A stretch of DNA of 41,365 nt from Actinomycetota bacterium. Lineage in GTDB: Bacteria; Actinomycetota; CADDZG01; WHSQ01. The notes beneath the pieces were generated by a model, which saw nothing but the letters and a program-made list of their open reading frames with translations, made no database searches and was not told where the DNA came from. Below are positions 8,228 through 16,442 of this stretch, in pieces. A program made the translations under genes and the position numbers. The DNA lies in assembly GCA_013817045.1 (NCBI GenBank), contig JACDDL010000003.1, positions 1-41,365 on the forward strand, written 5' to 3'. Position 1 is the stretch's first letter, and every line of letters begins with the position of its first letter.

Positions 8228-9253
8228 TTGGACGGCGACCTTATGGCGGCCGAGATGGCGCAGCAGCCCGACGTGCTGACCGGGTTGATCGATCGGCGCG
8301 CCGAAGTGATCGAAGAGCTTCGGGGGGCGATCACCCCGGCCCCCGTCGGCATCGTGCTCGTCGCCCGTGGGTCCTCCGATCATGCGGCGATATACGGTCG
8401 GTACGTGCTCGAAGCTGCCACCGGCCTTCCGGTGGCGCTGGCTGCGCCGAGCCTGCATACGCTGTACGACATCAAGCCGAGGTGCGAAGGCTTTCTTGCC
8501 GTCGGTGTGAGTCAGTCGGGCCGAACACCCGAGATCGTCACGGTGCTCGAGCGCCTGGTGGCCGGCGGCGCCCGGGCGGTCGCTATGACCAACGAACCCG
8601 AGAGCCCCCTCGGTCATGTCGCTGGGGCAGTCATCTCGCTTGGGGCAGGTCAAGAGCGGGCCGTTCCGGCAACCAAGACCTTTACCGCGCAGCTGGTCGC
8701 CTTTGCTTTCCTCGCCGAAGCTCTCGGCCGCGCGGCCTGGGGCTCTGAGCATTGGAGACGCCTTCCCGACGCGGTTGCACAGGTTCTCGATGATCCGGAG
8801 CCCCCCGTAGCGGTGGCACAGGCGATTGGCCACGCCGAGGGACTCCTGACGGTGGGACGAGGCTACATGTACTGCGTTGCCCTCGAAGCAGCGTTGAAGC
8901 TCAAGGAGACCACCTCTTTGTTGTCCGAGGGTTATTCGGCAGCGGATCTGCGGCATGGGCCGTTCGCGGTTGTCGAGCGCGACTTCCCTGTGTTGTCCTT
9001 CTCGGCCGCTGGACCTGCCGCGCGCGACATGCTCGAGCTCACTCAGTGGTTGCGCCAGTCGCGCGGCGCTCACGTATTGCGGGTGTCGGAAGACCCCGGC
9101 GCGGATCTGCCTCTCCCACGCATCGAGGCCGAACCATTGGTTCCGATAGCCGCAGTAGTTCGCGCGCAACAGGTTGCATATCGGCTCGCCCTGTACAGGG
9201 GAATGGACCCCGACGCCCCGGAAGGTCTCACCAAAGTCACGCCAACGAAATAA
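8228..9253 (+). CDS. SIS-domain sugar-phosphate isomerase/deaminase (GlmS-like, NagB-II type)
   Basis: About 341 residues with two SIS domains and no glutamine amidotransferase domain. Motifs include LVARGSSDHAAIYGRYVLE, GVSQSGRTPEIV and LKETTSLLSEGYSAADLRHG, the last matching the isomerase half of GlmS. In nag loci such stand-alone proteins act as glucosamine-6-phosphate deaminases, making Fru-6-P and ammonia; that role fits the neighbouring PTS genes and nagA and the lack of a NagB elsewhere in view. The TTG at 8228 is preferred because AAGAGGGGG precedes it; an ATG at 8243 is the alternative. ptsH follows after 19 bp. Confidence 0.85.
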   Translation: MDGDLMAAEMAQQPDVLTGLIDRRAEVIEELRGAITPAPVGIVLVARGSSDHAAIYGRYVLEAATGLPVALAAPSLHTLYDIKPRCEGFLAVGVSQSGRTPEIVTVLERLVAGGARAVAMTNEPESPLGHVAGAVISLGAGQERAVPATKTFTAQLVAFAFLAEALGRAAWGSEHWRRLPDAVAQVLDDPEPPVAVAQAIGHAEGLLTVGRGYMYCVALEAALKLKETTSLLSEGYSAADLRHGPFAVVERDFPVLSFSAAGPAARDMLELTQWLRQSRGAHVLRVSEDPGADLPLPRIEAEPLVPIAAVVRAQQVAYRLALYRGMDPDAPEGLTKVTPTK

Positions 9254-9272
9254 CTCAAGCCTTGGAGGTGCC

Positions 9273-9527
9273 GTGCCGGACAAAGATGTAACCCTTACCA
9301 ATGACGTCGGGCTGCATGCTCGCCCCGCCGCCGTCTTCAGCAAGATGGCCACCGGCTTTTCCTCCGAGGTCACCGTCTCGAAGGGGGACCGTTCGGCCAA
9401 CGCCAAATCGATCATGTCGGTGCTGAAGCTCGACGTCAAGAAGGGGGACAGCATATCCATAGCCACCGACGGTGAGGACGCCGACGAGGCTCTGGCCGAA
9501 CTTGTGAAGTTCATCGAGTCTCAGTGA
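9273..9527 (+). CDS. ptsH: phosphocarrier protein HPr
   Basis: An 84-residue protein with the active-site motif GLHARP (His15) and KSIMSVLKLDVKKGD containing Ser46, the regulatory position in Gram-positive HPr. It carries phosphate from enzyme I to the IIA protein in the cytoplasm. The GTG start at 9273 follows TTGGAGGTGCC; longer frames upstream overlap the SIS gene and lack family similarity. Its stop overlaps ptsI by 4 bp. Ser46 conservation would allow HPr-kinase control, but no kinase gene is visible in the window. Confidence 0.95.
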   Translation: MPDKDVTLTNDVGLHARPAAVFSKMATGFSSEVTVSKGDRSANAKSIMSVLKLDVKKGDSISIATDGEDADEALAELVKFIESQ

Positions 9528-11203
9528 AAACCCTTTCGGGCGTTGCTGCCTCTTCGGGAGCGTCGGTCGCTCCGGCGTGGCTTCATGCTGTGGCCGATTT
9601 CGACATCCCCGAGGGCGAGGTCGGTGATCGCGACGCAGAGCTCGCCAAGCTGCGGAAGGCAGTCGAAGCAGTGGGCCGGGCATTGGAGGAAAAAGCCGAG
9701 CAGGCGTCGGGGGAGCTTGCAGAAGTGCTCGACGCTCAGGCGATGATGGCACGTGATCCCGAGCTTGCAGACTCCGCCGAACGCGTCATTCAGGATCAAG
9801 GAACATCCGCCGCGAGGGCGATCATCGATGCAGGGGAAGACTATGCCGAAGTACTCGCCGCCAGTGAGAGCGAGTACATGGCGGCGCGCGCCGAAGACAT
9901 ACGCGACGTGTGCAAGCGCATCGCCCGGTCCGCTGTCGGTGCGCCGGAAACAAGCGTTGCCGATTTGTCGGAGCCGTCGGTCATCGTGGCGACAGAGCTG
10001 CCCCCCGCAGACGTCGCTTCGCTTGACCCACAGCTGGTGCAGGGGATAGCGACAGAAGAAGGCAGCCGAACGAGCCACACCGCGATCGTCGCCCGGGCGC
10101 TCGGGATTCCGGCTGTGGTCGCGGTCAAGGGACTTACGGCGGCCGCGTCAAAGGACTCTCCCATCGCCGTCGACGGCGATGGGGGCGAGGTCCACATCGA
10201 GCCCGACGACGACACCAAGTCGCGCCTCGAAGGGAAAGCCGCGGCCAGGGCGAAGCGTCGGGAGGACCTCAAAGCGAGGGTTCCCGACGGCCTTGCCGCT
10301 ACCAAGGACGGCCACCGCGTGGAGGTCGGTGCGAATGTCGGCGCCGTTGCCGAGCTGGAGGCCGCTCTCGACGAGGGGGCTGAGGCAGTCGGGCTGCTGC
10401 GCACCGAGCTTCTCTATATCGGTCACTCAGAGGCGCCGGACGAGGACGAGCAGGTCGGCGTCTACGGGGCCATGGCCGAGCTTCTTGGGGACCGCCGGCT
10501 GGTGGTGCGGACCTTCGATTTCGGGGCGGACAAGCCGGTTCCGTTCCTCGACGTCGACGCCGAGGAGAACCCCGCACTCGGCGTGAGGGGCATCCGGCTG
10601 GCGCGGCTGCATCCCGACCTCATAACCACCCAGCTGCGGGCGATTGTGCGAGCCACCGAAGGCGGGAGGCGCATCGGCGTCATGGCGCCGATGGTGGCCA
10701 CCGCAGAGGAGGCGGATTGGTTCGTTGAGCAGGTGAACGCCGCCGGAGGGCAGGAGGCCGGTCTGGAAGTGGGTGCGATGGTGGAGGTTCCGGCCGCAGT
10801 GCTGGTTGCGGGCGATCTCGCGGAACGGCTCGACTTCCTCTCGATCGGCACCAACGACCTCACCCAATACCTCCATGCGGCGGACCGCCAGCTGGGTGCT
10901 CTCTCCTACCTCCAGGATCCCTTCTCGCCCGCTCTGCTCCGGGCGGTTCAAACGATCTGCCTCGGGGCGCGCGACAAGGCCTGGGTCGGAGTGTGCGGAG
11001 AAGCCGCCGGCGACCCCGCATGGGCGCTGATAGCGGTCGGGCTGGGCGTGACGGAGCTCTCCGTGGGCTCCGATTCCTTGCTCGAGGTGCGGGTCGCCCT
11101 TGCCGAGGCGACGCTCGACGACTGCCGTTCGGCGGCGGCGGAGGCGATCGGTGCGCCGGGCCCCGATGCGGCGCACCGGATTGCGACCGGGTTACTGGCG
11201 TGA
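9524..11203 (+). CDS. ptsI: PTS enzyme I (phosphoenolpyruvate-protein phosphotransferase)
   Basis: A 559-residue enzyme I that transfers phosphate from PEP to HPr. The phosphohistidine domain carries EEGSRTSHTAIVARALGIPA with His185 as the acceptor; the PEP-binding barrel carries LRTELLYI, DFGADKPVPF, GVRGIRLA, SIGTNDLTQY and the catalytic Cys491 in GVCGEAAGD. Length is normal for the family. The GTG at 9524 overlaps the ptsH stop (GTGA), and its own stop overlaps the next gene the same way, so translation is coupled through three genes. Confidence 0.95.
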   Translation: MKTLSGVAASSGASVAPAWLHAVADFDIPEGEVGDRDAELAKLRKAVEAVGRALEEKAEQASGELAEVLDAQAMMARDPELADSAERVIQDQGTSAARAIIDAGEDYAEVLAASESEYMAARAEDIRDVCKRIARSAVGAPETSVADLSEPSVIVATELPPADVASLDPQLVQGIATEEGSRTSHTAIVARALGIPAVVAVKGLTAAASKDSPIAVDGDGGEVHIEPDDDTKSRLEGKAAARAKRREDLKARVPDGLAATKDGHRVEVGANVGAVAELEAALDEGAEAVGLLRTELLYIGHSEAPDEDEQVGVYGAMAELLGDRRLVVRTFDFGADKPVPFLDVDAEENPALGVRGIRLARLHPDLITTQLRAIVRATEGGRRIGVMAPMVATAEEADWFVEQVNAAGGQEAGLEVGAMVEVPAAVLVAGDLAERLDFLSIGTNDLTQYLHAADRQLGALSYLQDPFSPALLRAVQTICLGARDKAWVGVCGEAAGDPAWALIAVGLGVTELSVGSDSLLEVRVALAEATLDDCRSAAAEAIGAPGPDAAHRIATGLLA

Positions 11204-12099
11204 CCAGGCTCCTGAATCGGTCCGGAGACGCGTTGTCGTCGCTGCGCGGCCCAGAGCTGACCGACGCGATCAGGGCATCGGAGGGACGGACCGTGCTGGC
11301 CGAGGTCGTGGCGGGGGCCCCCGCACTGCTGAACGGCACCTCCAACGCCGAGCTCGTCGCCGCCTTCGGAGCCGATCTCATCTGCTTGAACCTGGCCGAG
11401 CCGGGGGCCGGCCGGCCCCTCGTTGAAGGTCTGGAGGAAGTCGATCCGCCTCCCATGGGCTTCTCAGGATTGGCCGGGTTTCTGGGACGTCCGGTTGGTC
11501 TCAACCTCGAGCCCGACATCGATTCGGTGCCCGCCGCCTTCCGGGCGAGCCCGGCGAACGTCGGTGCGGCCGAAGCTGCCGGCGCCGCCTTCGTGATGGT
11601 CACCGCCAACCCTGGACGCGGCGTGACCATCGAGGACCTCGAATCTGCGGTCCGCACGGTAAGAAGGACGGCGGAGGGAACGTTGTGCTGGGCGGGAAAG
11701 ATGCACCACGCCGGCGCCGAGGAGCCGCTGGGCCGCAAGAGCGTGGCCAGGCTGATAGCCGCCGGGGCTCAGGGCGCTCTCGTGCCTGTGCCCGGGACGG
11801 TCCCCGGGATCTCCGAAGGGCTGGCGGCCGACATGGTCGAGGAGGCTCGCTCTGCCGGCGCGCTGGCAATCGGCACCATCGCAACCTCCCAGGAAGGCGC
11901 CGACAGCCACACCCTCAGGCAGCTAGCTCTGTGTGCCAAGCGAATCGGAGTCGACGTGCACCACATCGGCGACGCCGGTTTCTCGGGACTCGCCTCACCC
12001 GAGAGCCTGTATGCCTATTCAGTTGCAGCGAGGGGGATCCGTCACACATGGAATCGCATGGCTCGAGGCACTCGCGCCTCGTGGACCGGAAAGGAGTAG
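11200..12099 (+). CDS. conserved PTS-associated protein of unknown function, probable TIM barrel
   Basis: A 299-residue soluble protein. Its blocks TNAELVAAFGADLICLNL (here SNAELV...), GRPVGLNLEPD, VTANPGRGVT, WAGKMHHAG, PVPGTVPGIS, IATSQEGADSHTLRQLALCA and HHIGDAGFSG recur in a family I recall beside PTS genes in Firmicutes and Mollicutes, possibly the one now called DUF7916. Gly-rich loops and alternating strand/helix segments suggest a TIM barrel; HHIGDAG and KMHHAG look like active-site loops, so it is probably an enzyme acting on a phosphosugar or a PTS product. The GTG overlaps the ptsI stop by 4 bp and IIB follows after 3 bp, so it belongs firmly to the operon. Confidence 0.8.
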   Translation: MTRLLNRSGDALSSLRGPELTDAIRASEGRTVLAEVVAGAPALLNGTSNAELVAAFGADLICLNLAEPGAGRPLVEGLEEVDPPPMGFSGLAGFLGRPVGLNLEPDIDSVPAAFRASPANVGAAEAAGAAFVMVTANPGRGVTIEDLESAVRTVRRTAEGTLCWAGKMHHAGAEEPLGRKSVARLIAAGAQGALVPVPGTVPGISEGLAADMVEEARSAGALAIGTIATSQEGADSHTLRQLALCAKRIGVDVHHIGDAGFSGLASPESLYAYSVAARGIRHTWNRMARGTRASWTGKE

Positions 12100-12102
12100 G
12101 AC

Positions 12103-12351
12103 ATGGGCTTCGAAGAGGTTGCCGGACAGGTCATCGCGGGGCTAGGAGGCAAGGAGAACATCGAGAACATGGAGCCTTGCATCACCCGCATCCGCGTGCA
12201 GGTTGCCGACAAGGCCAAGATCGATGAGCCGGCGCTGAAGGCGGCCGGCGCACACGGGGTGATGAAGATGGGCTCTGCCATTCAGGTGGTCATGGGAACC
12301 CAAAGCGACAACATCGAAGCGGAGATGCGCCGAATCATGGAGGGTGAATGA
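12103..12351 (+). CDS. PTS IIB component, glucose/GlcNAc type
   Basis: An 82-residue stand-alone IIB domain. Cys26 in NMEPCITRIRVQV is the phosphorylated cysteine of the glucose-family IIB (usual form CxTRLR), followed by GVMKMGSAIQVVMG, the conserved GV...G..Q.V.G segment. It passes phosphate from IIA to the sugar bound by IIC. In most bacteria this domain is fused to IIC; here it is separate and sits in the ptsHI operon. The ATG follows GGAAAGGAGTAGGAC, and the stop overlaps the IIA start by 4 bp (ATGA). Confidence 0.92.
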   Translation: MGFEEVAGQVIAGLGGKENIENMEPCITRIRVQVADKAKIDEPALKAAGAHGVMKMGSAIQVVMGTQSDNIEAEMRRIMEGE

Positions 12352-12791
12352 CCATCGCACTGGCCAGTCCTTTTACCGGGAAGGTGGTACCGCTGGAGGA
12401 GGTCGCGGACGACGTCTTCTCCCAGCGCGTCATGGGTGACGGGGTCGCGGTGCTGCCTAGCGAGGGCCGTGTCGTGGCGCCGGTCGCAGGGACGGTGGGG
12501 AAGCTCTTCGAGGGCGGGCACGGGTTTGCAATCGAGACGCCGGACGGGCTGCAGGTTCTCGTTCACGTTGGTCTCGAGACCGTGCACCTCGAGGGCGACG
12601 GTTTCACCGTGAAGACGAATGAGGGCGACGAGGTGGCCGCCGGCGACGAAATGGTGACCGTCGACCTCGACCGCATGCGCGAGCTCGGGATCGACATGGT
12701 GTCGCCGGTGGTGGTGATCTCGGGTCAGGACGTTACCGTCAGCGCGTCGGATGAAGTTAGCGCCGGAGACCCCCTGCTCGAAACTCACTAG
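12348..12791 (+). CDS. PTS IIA component, glucose type (Crr-like)
   Basis: A 147-residue protein of the EIIA-Glc fold. The start is typical (SPFTGKVVPLEEVADDVFSQ), then MGDGVAVLPSEG, and the two active-site histidines are His58 (GHGFAIET) and His73 (VLVHVGLETVHLEG). It takes phosphate from HPr and gives it to the IIB encoded just upstream. It is the last gene of the pts operon; a convergent gene ends 117 bp downstream with no obvious terminator between. In some bacteria IIA also regulates transporters; nothing here shows that. Confidence 0.93.
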   Translation: MTIALASPFTGKVVPLEEVADDVFSQRVMGDGVAVLPSEGRVVAPVAGTVGKLFEGGHGFAIETPDGLQVLVHVGLETVHLEGDGFTVKTNEGDEVAAGDEMVTVDLDRMRELGIDMVSPVVVISGQDVTVSASDEVSAGDPLLETH

Positions 12792-12907
12792 CAACCCTTT
12801 TAGGCAGCACGTGACGCTCCGGAGCACCCCCTCCTTCCAGGCACCCAGGCTTTGAGTGCCGTTCCAGGACGGGGCGCCCTCCGCTCCGAAAGGCGGGTGG
12901 TCCCCGG

Positions 12908-14494
12908 CTATTGCGGTGGGAGTAGCAGCAGGGCGTCGCCTATTGGTCGTTCGCCCTCCTCGTCCGAGGGGCGGTTGACCAGGTTGTCTCCGATCGTCAC
13001 GGTGGTCGATCCGCCGCCGTCGAGGTTGACGGAGGTGACCGCTCCCAGCGAGCGCATCACCCGGGCCTCCTCGACGAAGCTTGCTCCAACGCTCCAGTCT
13101 GGCTGGCGGCCGTCAATTGCGACCAGCAGAAGGTGGTGGTCGGCGGTGATCCCGGCGATCGTCCGCGGATTGCGCCGGAGGCCGAACGCAACGTAGAAGA
13201 AGGGATCGTCGCGGTGTACGAAACCCTCCCTGAACGCGGTTATGTGAGCCCGGCCGTGGTTCAGCAGGCGCGGCCCCCCGTTGATAATGCCGAGCCCATC
13301 CCGGAGGGGGACTCTGCCGGACCCCGCGAGCACGCGCTCGAGCACCCGTATCCTCTGACCGATGGCGGAGTGGTGGCGAAGCCAGCGGGCGCCGGCGCCG
13401 GTTCCCGCAAGCACGCTCCCGTGTTCCGGGATGGAACCGCCGCGCTCATTGCGCAGTGCGGTGACCCGCCCGGTCGCGTCCAGCACCGCCTCAACGCCGG
13501 GCCCGGAATCGGTCCTCGCCCCGAAATCCGGCGTGAAAAGGATGAGCTCTGACCCATCGGTGCAGGTGAAGTCGTGCTTGGGACGCTGCGTGGGGATGTC
13601 TCCACCCACTCCGCCACAGGACCGGATCAGACCCGGCCTGCGGTTGAGTCCGTCCACCAGCCGTCCACCGCCATCGGCCGAGATAGCCCGCAGCCTGGTG
13701 CGCAGGGCTTTGATGGCGGCGACGTCGCCGGGATCTTCGGACAGCAGCAGGCTGGTCCGACCGTCGAGCGCCTCGCTGATCAGCCGCCCATCCTCTACCC
13801 CTATGCCGGCCAGGTCCCCCGGAGTCCCATCGACGGGCTCGATGACGAAGTAGCCCCCGTTGATAGCGGCCAACGGGTCGAACCGCCCGGCGATGTCGGT
13901 GAGCCTCTCGAGACCGGGAACGATGTCGGTCCCTAGTACGGGCTTGAGCGCGCCGTCCCAGCGCCTCAGGTCGATGTCGAAGATGTTGACCACCCACGGC
14001 CCGCTCGTCGGCCCGCCGTCGAGGCTCGTATGAGTCCCGGCCGCATCCGGGTAGCCATCTGCGATCAGACGCTCCGCCACGGCGTCTGCCCGATCCTGTG
14101 AGCTGAACCGTCCCACCTGCACCAGGTATCCGGTCGGCCCCGGCCGGGGATCGTCGGGCGCTCTCCCTTCGATCCGCTCGATTCTCCCGGCGTAGCCCAG
14201 CCGGTGGAGCGCCCGAACCGTCGATTCGGCGGCGGCGCGCCGGGGGAAGAGGGCGATGTCGACGGTGAAGAAATCGTCTGGATCGGGATGACCGCGCCGA
14301 ATGAGCGTGTGGACGACTCCCGGCGCCAACTCCGTGGATCTGCGGGTCTCCTCGAGCCCTGGGGGGCCCAGGGGCAGGCCCTCGGGACTGGACCGGGCTG
14401 GGCCGCCACCGGCGGGAACCATCAGCCCGGCGCTCAGGGCCACCGCGGCGACCACCGCCATTACAAGATGCCGCCGCCGAACCATTCCCATCAT
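12908..14494 (-). CDS. exported SPOR-like plus phosphodiester glycosidase (NAGPA) protein
   Basis: A 528-residue protein with a signal peptide or N-terminal anchor (residues 5-27). Residues 75-155 look like a SPOR-type repeat pair (GYLVQVGRFSSQDRADAVAE), which binds cell-wall glycan in other proteins. Residues 165-525 match the phosphodiester glycosidase domain of the enzyme that uncovers mannose-6-phosphate by removing GlcNAc: AAINGGYF at 209-216, GIINGGPRLL, and the C-terminal NLDGGGSTTV at 490-499. It likely releases sugar from a phosphodiester in wall or capsule polymer. It is the third gene after nagA and the HAD gene, with AGGGGGTTCC before the ATG. Confidence 0.85.
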   Translation of the reverse strand: MMGMVRRRHLVMAVVAAVALSAGLMVPAGGGPARSSPEGLPLGPPGLEETRRSTELAPGVVHTLIRRGHPDPDDFFTVDIALFPRRAAAESTVRALHRLGYAGRIERIEGRAPDDPRPGPTGYLVQVGRFSSQDRADAVAERLIADGYPDAAGTHTSLDGGPTSGPWVVNIFDIDLRRWDGALKPVLGTDIVPGLERLTDIAGRFDPLAAINGGYFVIEPVDGTPGDLAGIGVEDGRLISEALDGRTSLLLSEDPGDVAAIKALRTRLRAISADGGGRLVDGLNRRPGLIRSCGGVGGDIPTQRPKHDFTCTDGSELILFTPDFGARTDSGPGVEAVLDATGRVTALRNERGGSIPEHGSVLAGTGAGARWLRHHSAIGQRIRVLERVLAGSGRVPLRDGLGIINGGPRLLNHGRAHITAFREGFVHRDDPFFYVAFGLRRNPRTIAGITADHHLLLVAIDGRQPDWSVGASFVEEARVMRSLGAVTSVNLDGGGSTTVTIGDNLVNRPSDEEGERPIGDALLLLPPQ

Positions 14495-14525
14495 GGAACC
14501 CCCTGTCGTCGCCCGGCCATGGATC

Positions 14526-15212
14526 CTACTCCGATGGATCTACGCACAACTCCAGGTCGGGGAGCCCATCGCCCCCCGCTCCCTCGTGCACCCGCTCCAA
14601 GCGCACCGCCTCCAACGAGCTCACGAGAGCGTCGACTGGAGCGAGGCTCTCGGCGGGGAAGGTTGTGGTGACGCCTATCGTCTTCATGCCGGCGGCGCGG
14701 GCTGCGGCCAGGCCGGCAGGGGAATCCTCGATGACGATGCACGTGCCCGCCGGCGCCCCCAATCGGCTCGCCGCGGTCAGATAACCTTCCGGGTCCGGCT
14801 TGCCCTTGACGATGTCGTTGGCCGTTATGAGGACTGGAGGTTCGGGGATTCCCACCGCCGCCAGCCGAGGTTGGGCCACCGTGGTGGTTCCCGAGGTCAC
14901 CACCGCCCAGCTGGCCGGGGGCAACGAGCGCACGAGCTCGGCCGCGCCCATGATGCCGACCAGCCCCGAAAGGTCCTCCGCTTCCCTGTGTTCGAGGAGC
15001 TCCACCTCCGACTCGACCGAAAGTTTGGGAGCGAAGTCCCGGATGATCTCGGCCGAGGGCCGGCCGTGCGCAACCTCCATGATGGCGTCTCCGTCGAGCC
15101 CGCGCTCGTCTGCCCAGACCCGCCACACCCTGTCGACCACTGCGGTGGAGTCCGCTAGGACGCCGTCGAGATCGAACAGGATGGCTTTGCAGGTGAATCG
15201 GGTCTGGGTCAC
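14526..15212 (-). CDS. HAD-superfamily phosphatase/phosphoglucomutase-like hydrolase
   Basis: About 228 residues. Motif I is FDLDGVLADS (nucleophile Asp14, acid Asp16), motif II is VVTSGTT, motif III includes KGKPDPEGYL, and motif IV is VIEDSPAGLAAARAAGM. This is the beta-phosphoglucomutase/sugar-phosphatase type with a helical cap. Substrate cannot be read from sequence; in this operon a hexose or hexosamine phosphate is likely. The GTG at 15212 is preferred over longer frames because similarity starts just after it. It lies 43 bp downstream of nagA and 31 bp upstream of the NAGPA gene. Confidence 0.85.
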   Translation of the reverse strand: MTQTRFTCKAILFDLDGVLADSTAVVDRVWRVWADERGLDGDAIMEVAHGRPSAEIIRDFAPKLSVESEVELLEHREAEDLSGLVGIMGAAELVRSLPPASWAVVTSGTTTVAQPRLAAVGIPEPPVLITANDIVKGKPDPEGYLTAASRLGAPAGTCIVIEDSPAGLAAARAAGMKTIGVTTTFPAESLAPVDALVSSLEAVRLERVHEGAGGDGLPDLELCVDPSE

Positions 15213-15255
15213 CTGTGACCTCGGCCGGGTATGGGCACGCCGGCTCTTCCAGGGC

Positions 15256-16356
15256 TCAAGCGGCCCACACTTCCGAGCCGTCCACAAGCGTGCGACGAAC
15301 TGTCAATGAATCGTCCAGGACGACGATGTCGGCCGGCGCGCCGGGCTCGAGAGTGCCCAGGTCGGACCGCCCGACGAGCCGGGCGGGCACCCGGCTCGCT
15401 GCGTCCAGCGCGTCGGCAAGGCCTGCCCCGAGCGCCACCAGATTGCGTACACCCGCATCCATCGTCGCCACGCTGCCGGCGAGCGTACCGTCCTCGAGGC
15501 GCGCCGCTCCCTGCGCAACCGTGACACTCCGGTCGCCCAGACGATAGTCACCGTCCTCCAGGCCCGCCGCCATGATGGCGTCGGTCACGACCGCGAAGCG
15601 CCCACGGGATGCGAGGAAGGCGGCGTAGGCGGACTCCGGCGCAAGGTGTATGTAGTCGACGATCGCCTGCACGGTGACATCCGGGCGCACGAGTGCCACC
15701 CCGGCTACGCCCGGGTCGCGCGCCTGCCAGCGCCGCTGGGCGTTGTAGATATGGGTGACGGCGCGCGCCCCCCGATCGAAGGCGGCGTGAGCCATACGGG
15801 CGTCGGCATCACAGTGGCCACAGGCGACAACGATGCCTCTTTCGGTCAGCCAGCCGATGAGCTCGAGTCCGCCGGGAAGCTCCGGCGCAAGCGTCACGTA
15901 GCTCACTGGACCCGCTGCGCACAGGCGTTCGGCATCCTCGATGCTTGGCTCGACGAGATTGGCGGGGTTGTGGGCCCCCTTCCACCGGGGGTTGAGCCAC
16001 GGTCCTTCGAGGTGGATGCCGAGGATCCGAGGTCCTCCGGGCGCGGGCTCGAGGTCTTTGGCGACCTCGAGGGCGCGTTTGTAGGTGTCCATGGGCGATG
16101 TGATGAAAGTGGGCTGGTAGGCCGTGACCCCTGTGCCGGCCAGCACCCGGCCGGCGCTCCGGTAGTCGTCTGCGTCCGCAGCGAGAAAGTCGACGCCGCC
16201 GAAGCCGTTGACCTGAAGGTCGACGAACCCCGGCGCAGCCAGGTCGCTCTTGCCCGGAGGAGACACTCCCACCTCGGCAACCTTGCCGTCTTCGATCATC
16301 ACGTCGCCCGTGACGATGGCGTCACCGACTTTCGCTGCCTTCACTCCGACCCGCAT
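15256..16356 (-). CDS. nagA: N-acetylglucosamine-6-phosphate deacetylase
   Basis: A 366-residue amidohydrolase converting GlcNAc-6-P to GlcN-6-P and acetate. Seen: PGFVDLQVNGFGGVDF, HLEGPWLNPRWKGAHNP (metal ligand Glu118), GHCDA (His182), THIYNAQ (His203; the usual form is THLFNAM) and the catalytic Asp260 in VVTDAIMAAG. The ATG at 16356 has GAAGGGAGTTGAGG upstream. It heads a - strand unit with the HAD and NAGPA genes and faces the IIC gene across an 86-bp divergent promoter region, linking uptake to the first catabolic step. Confidence 0.95.
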   Translation of the reverse strand: MRVGVKAAKVGDAIVTGDVMIEDGKVAEVGVSPPGKSDLAAPGFVDLQVNGFGGVDFLAADADDYRSAGRVLAGTGVTAYQPTFITSPMDTYKRALEVAKDLEPAPGGPRILGIHLEGPWLNPRWKGAHNPANLVEPSIEDAERLCAAGPVSYVTLAPELPGGLELIGWLTERGIVVACGHCDADARMAHAAFDRGARAVTHIYNAQRRWQARDPGVAGVALVRPDVTVQAIVDYIHLAPESAYAAFLASRGRFAVVTDAIMAAGLEDGDYRLGDRSVTVAQGAARLEDGTLAGSVATMDAGVRNLVALGAGLADALDAASRVPARLVGRSDLGTLEPGAPADIVVLDDSLTVRRTLVDGSEVWAA

Positions 16357-16442
16357 AGACGCCTCAACTCCCTTCGGACACCGTGCACCGTAAAGGAGTA
16401 GTTTGGAGTGCGCCAACACATCGTGCTCCAGGGGGAGAGAAC
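16357..16442. promoter_or_regulatory. divergent promoter region between nagA and IIC
   Basis: The 86 bp must hold both promoters. Possible -10 boxes are TACGGT on the - strand (16387-16392) and TAGTTT on the + strand (16399-16404). I see no DasR/NagR-type palindrome and no regulator gene nearby, so how the locus senses GlcNAc is open. Confidence 0.35.

Noticed and set aside
8111-9514. A 467-codon open frame on the - strand
   Set aside because: It mirrors the SIS-domain and ptsH genes, a usual high-GC shadow; no family features and no ribosome site.
12816-12825. Palindrome GCTCCGGAGC after the pts operon
   Set aside because: Too short for an isolated operator, no loop or T tract, and such GC palindromes are expected at this composition.
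15646-16401. A 251-codon open frame opposite nagA
   Set aside because: Shadow of nagA, which has complete active-site motifs on the other strand.
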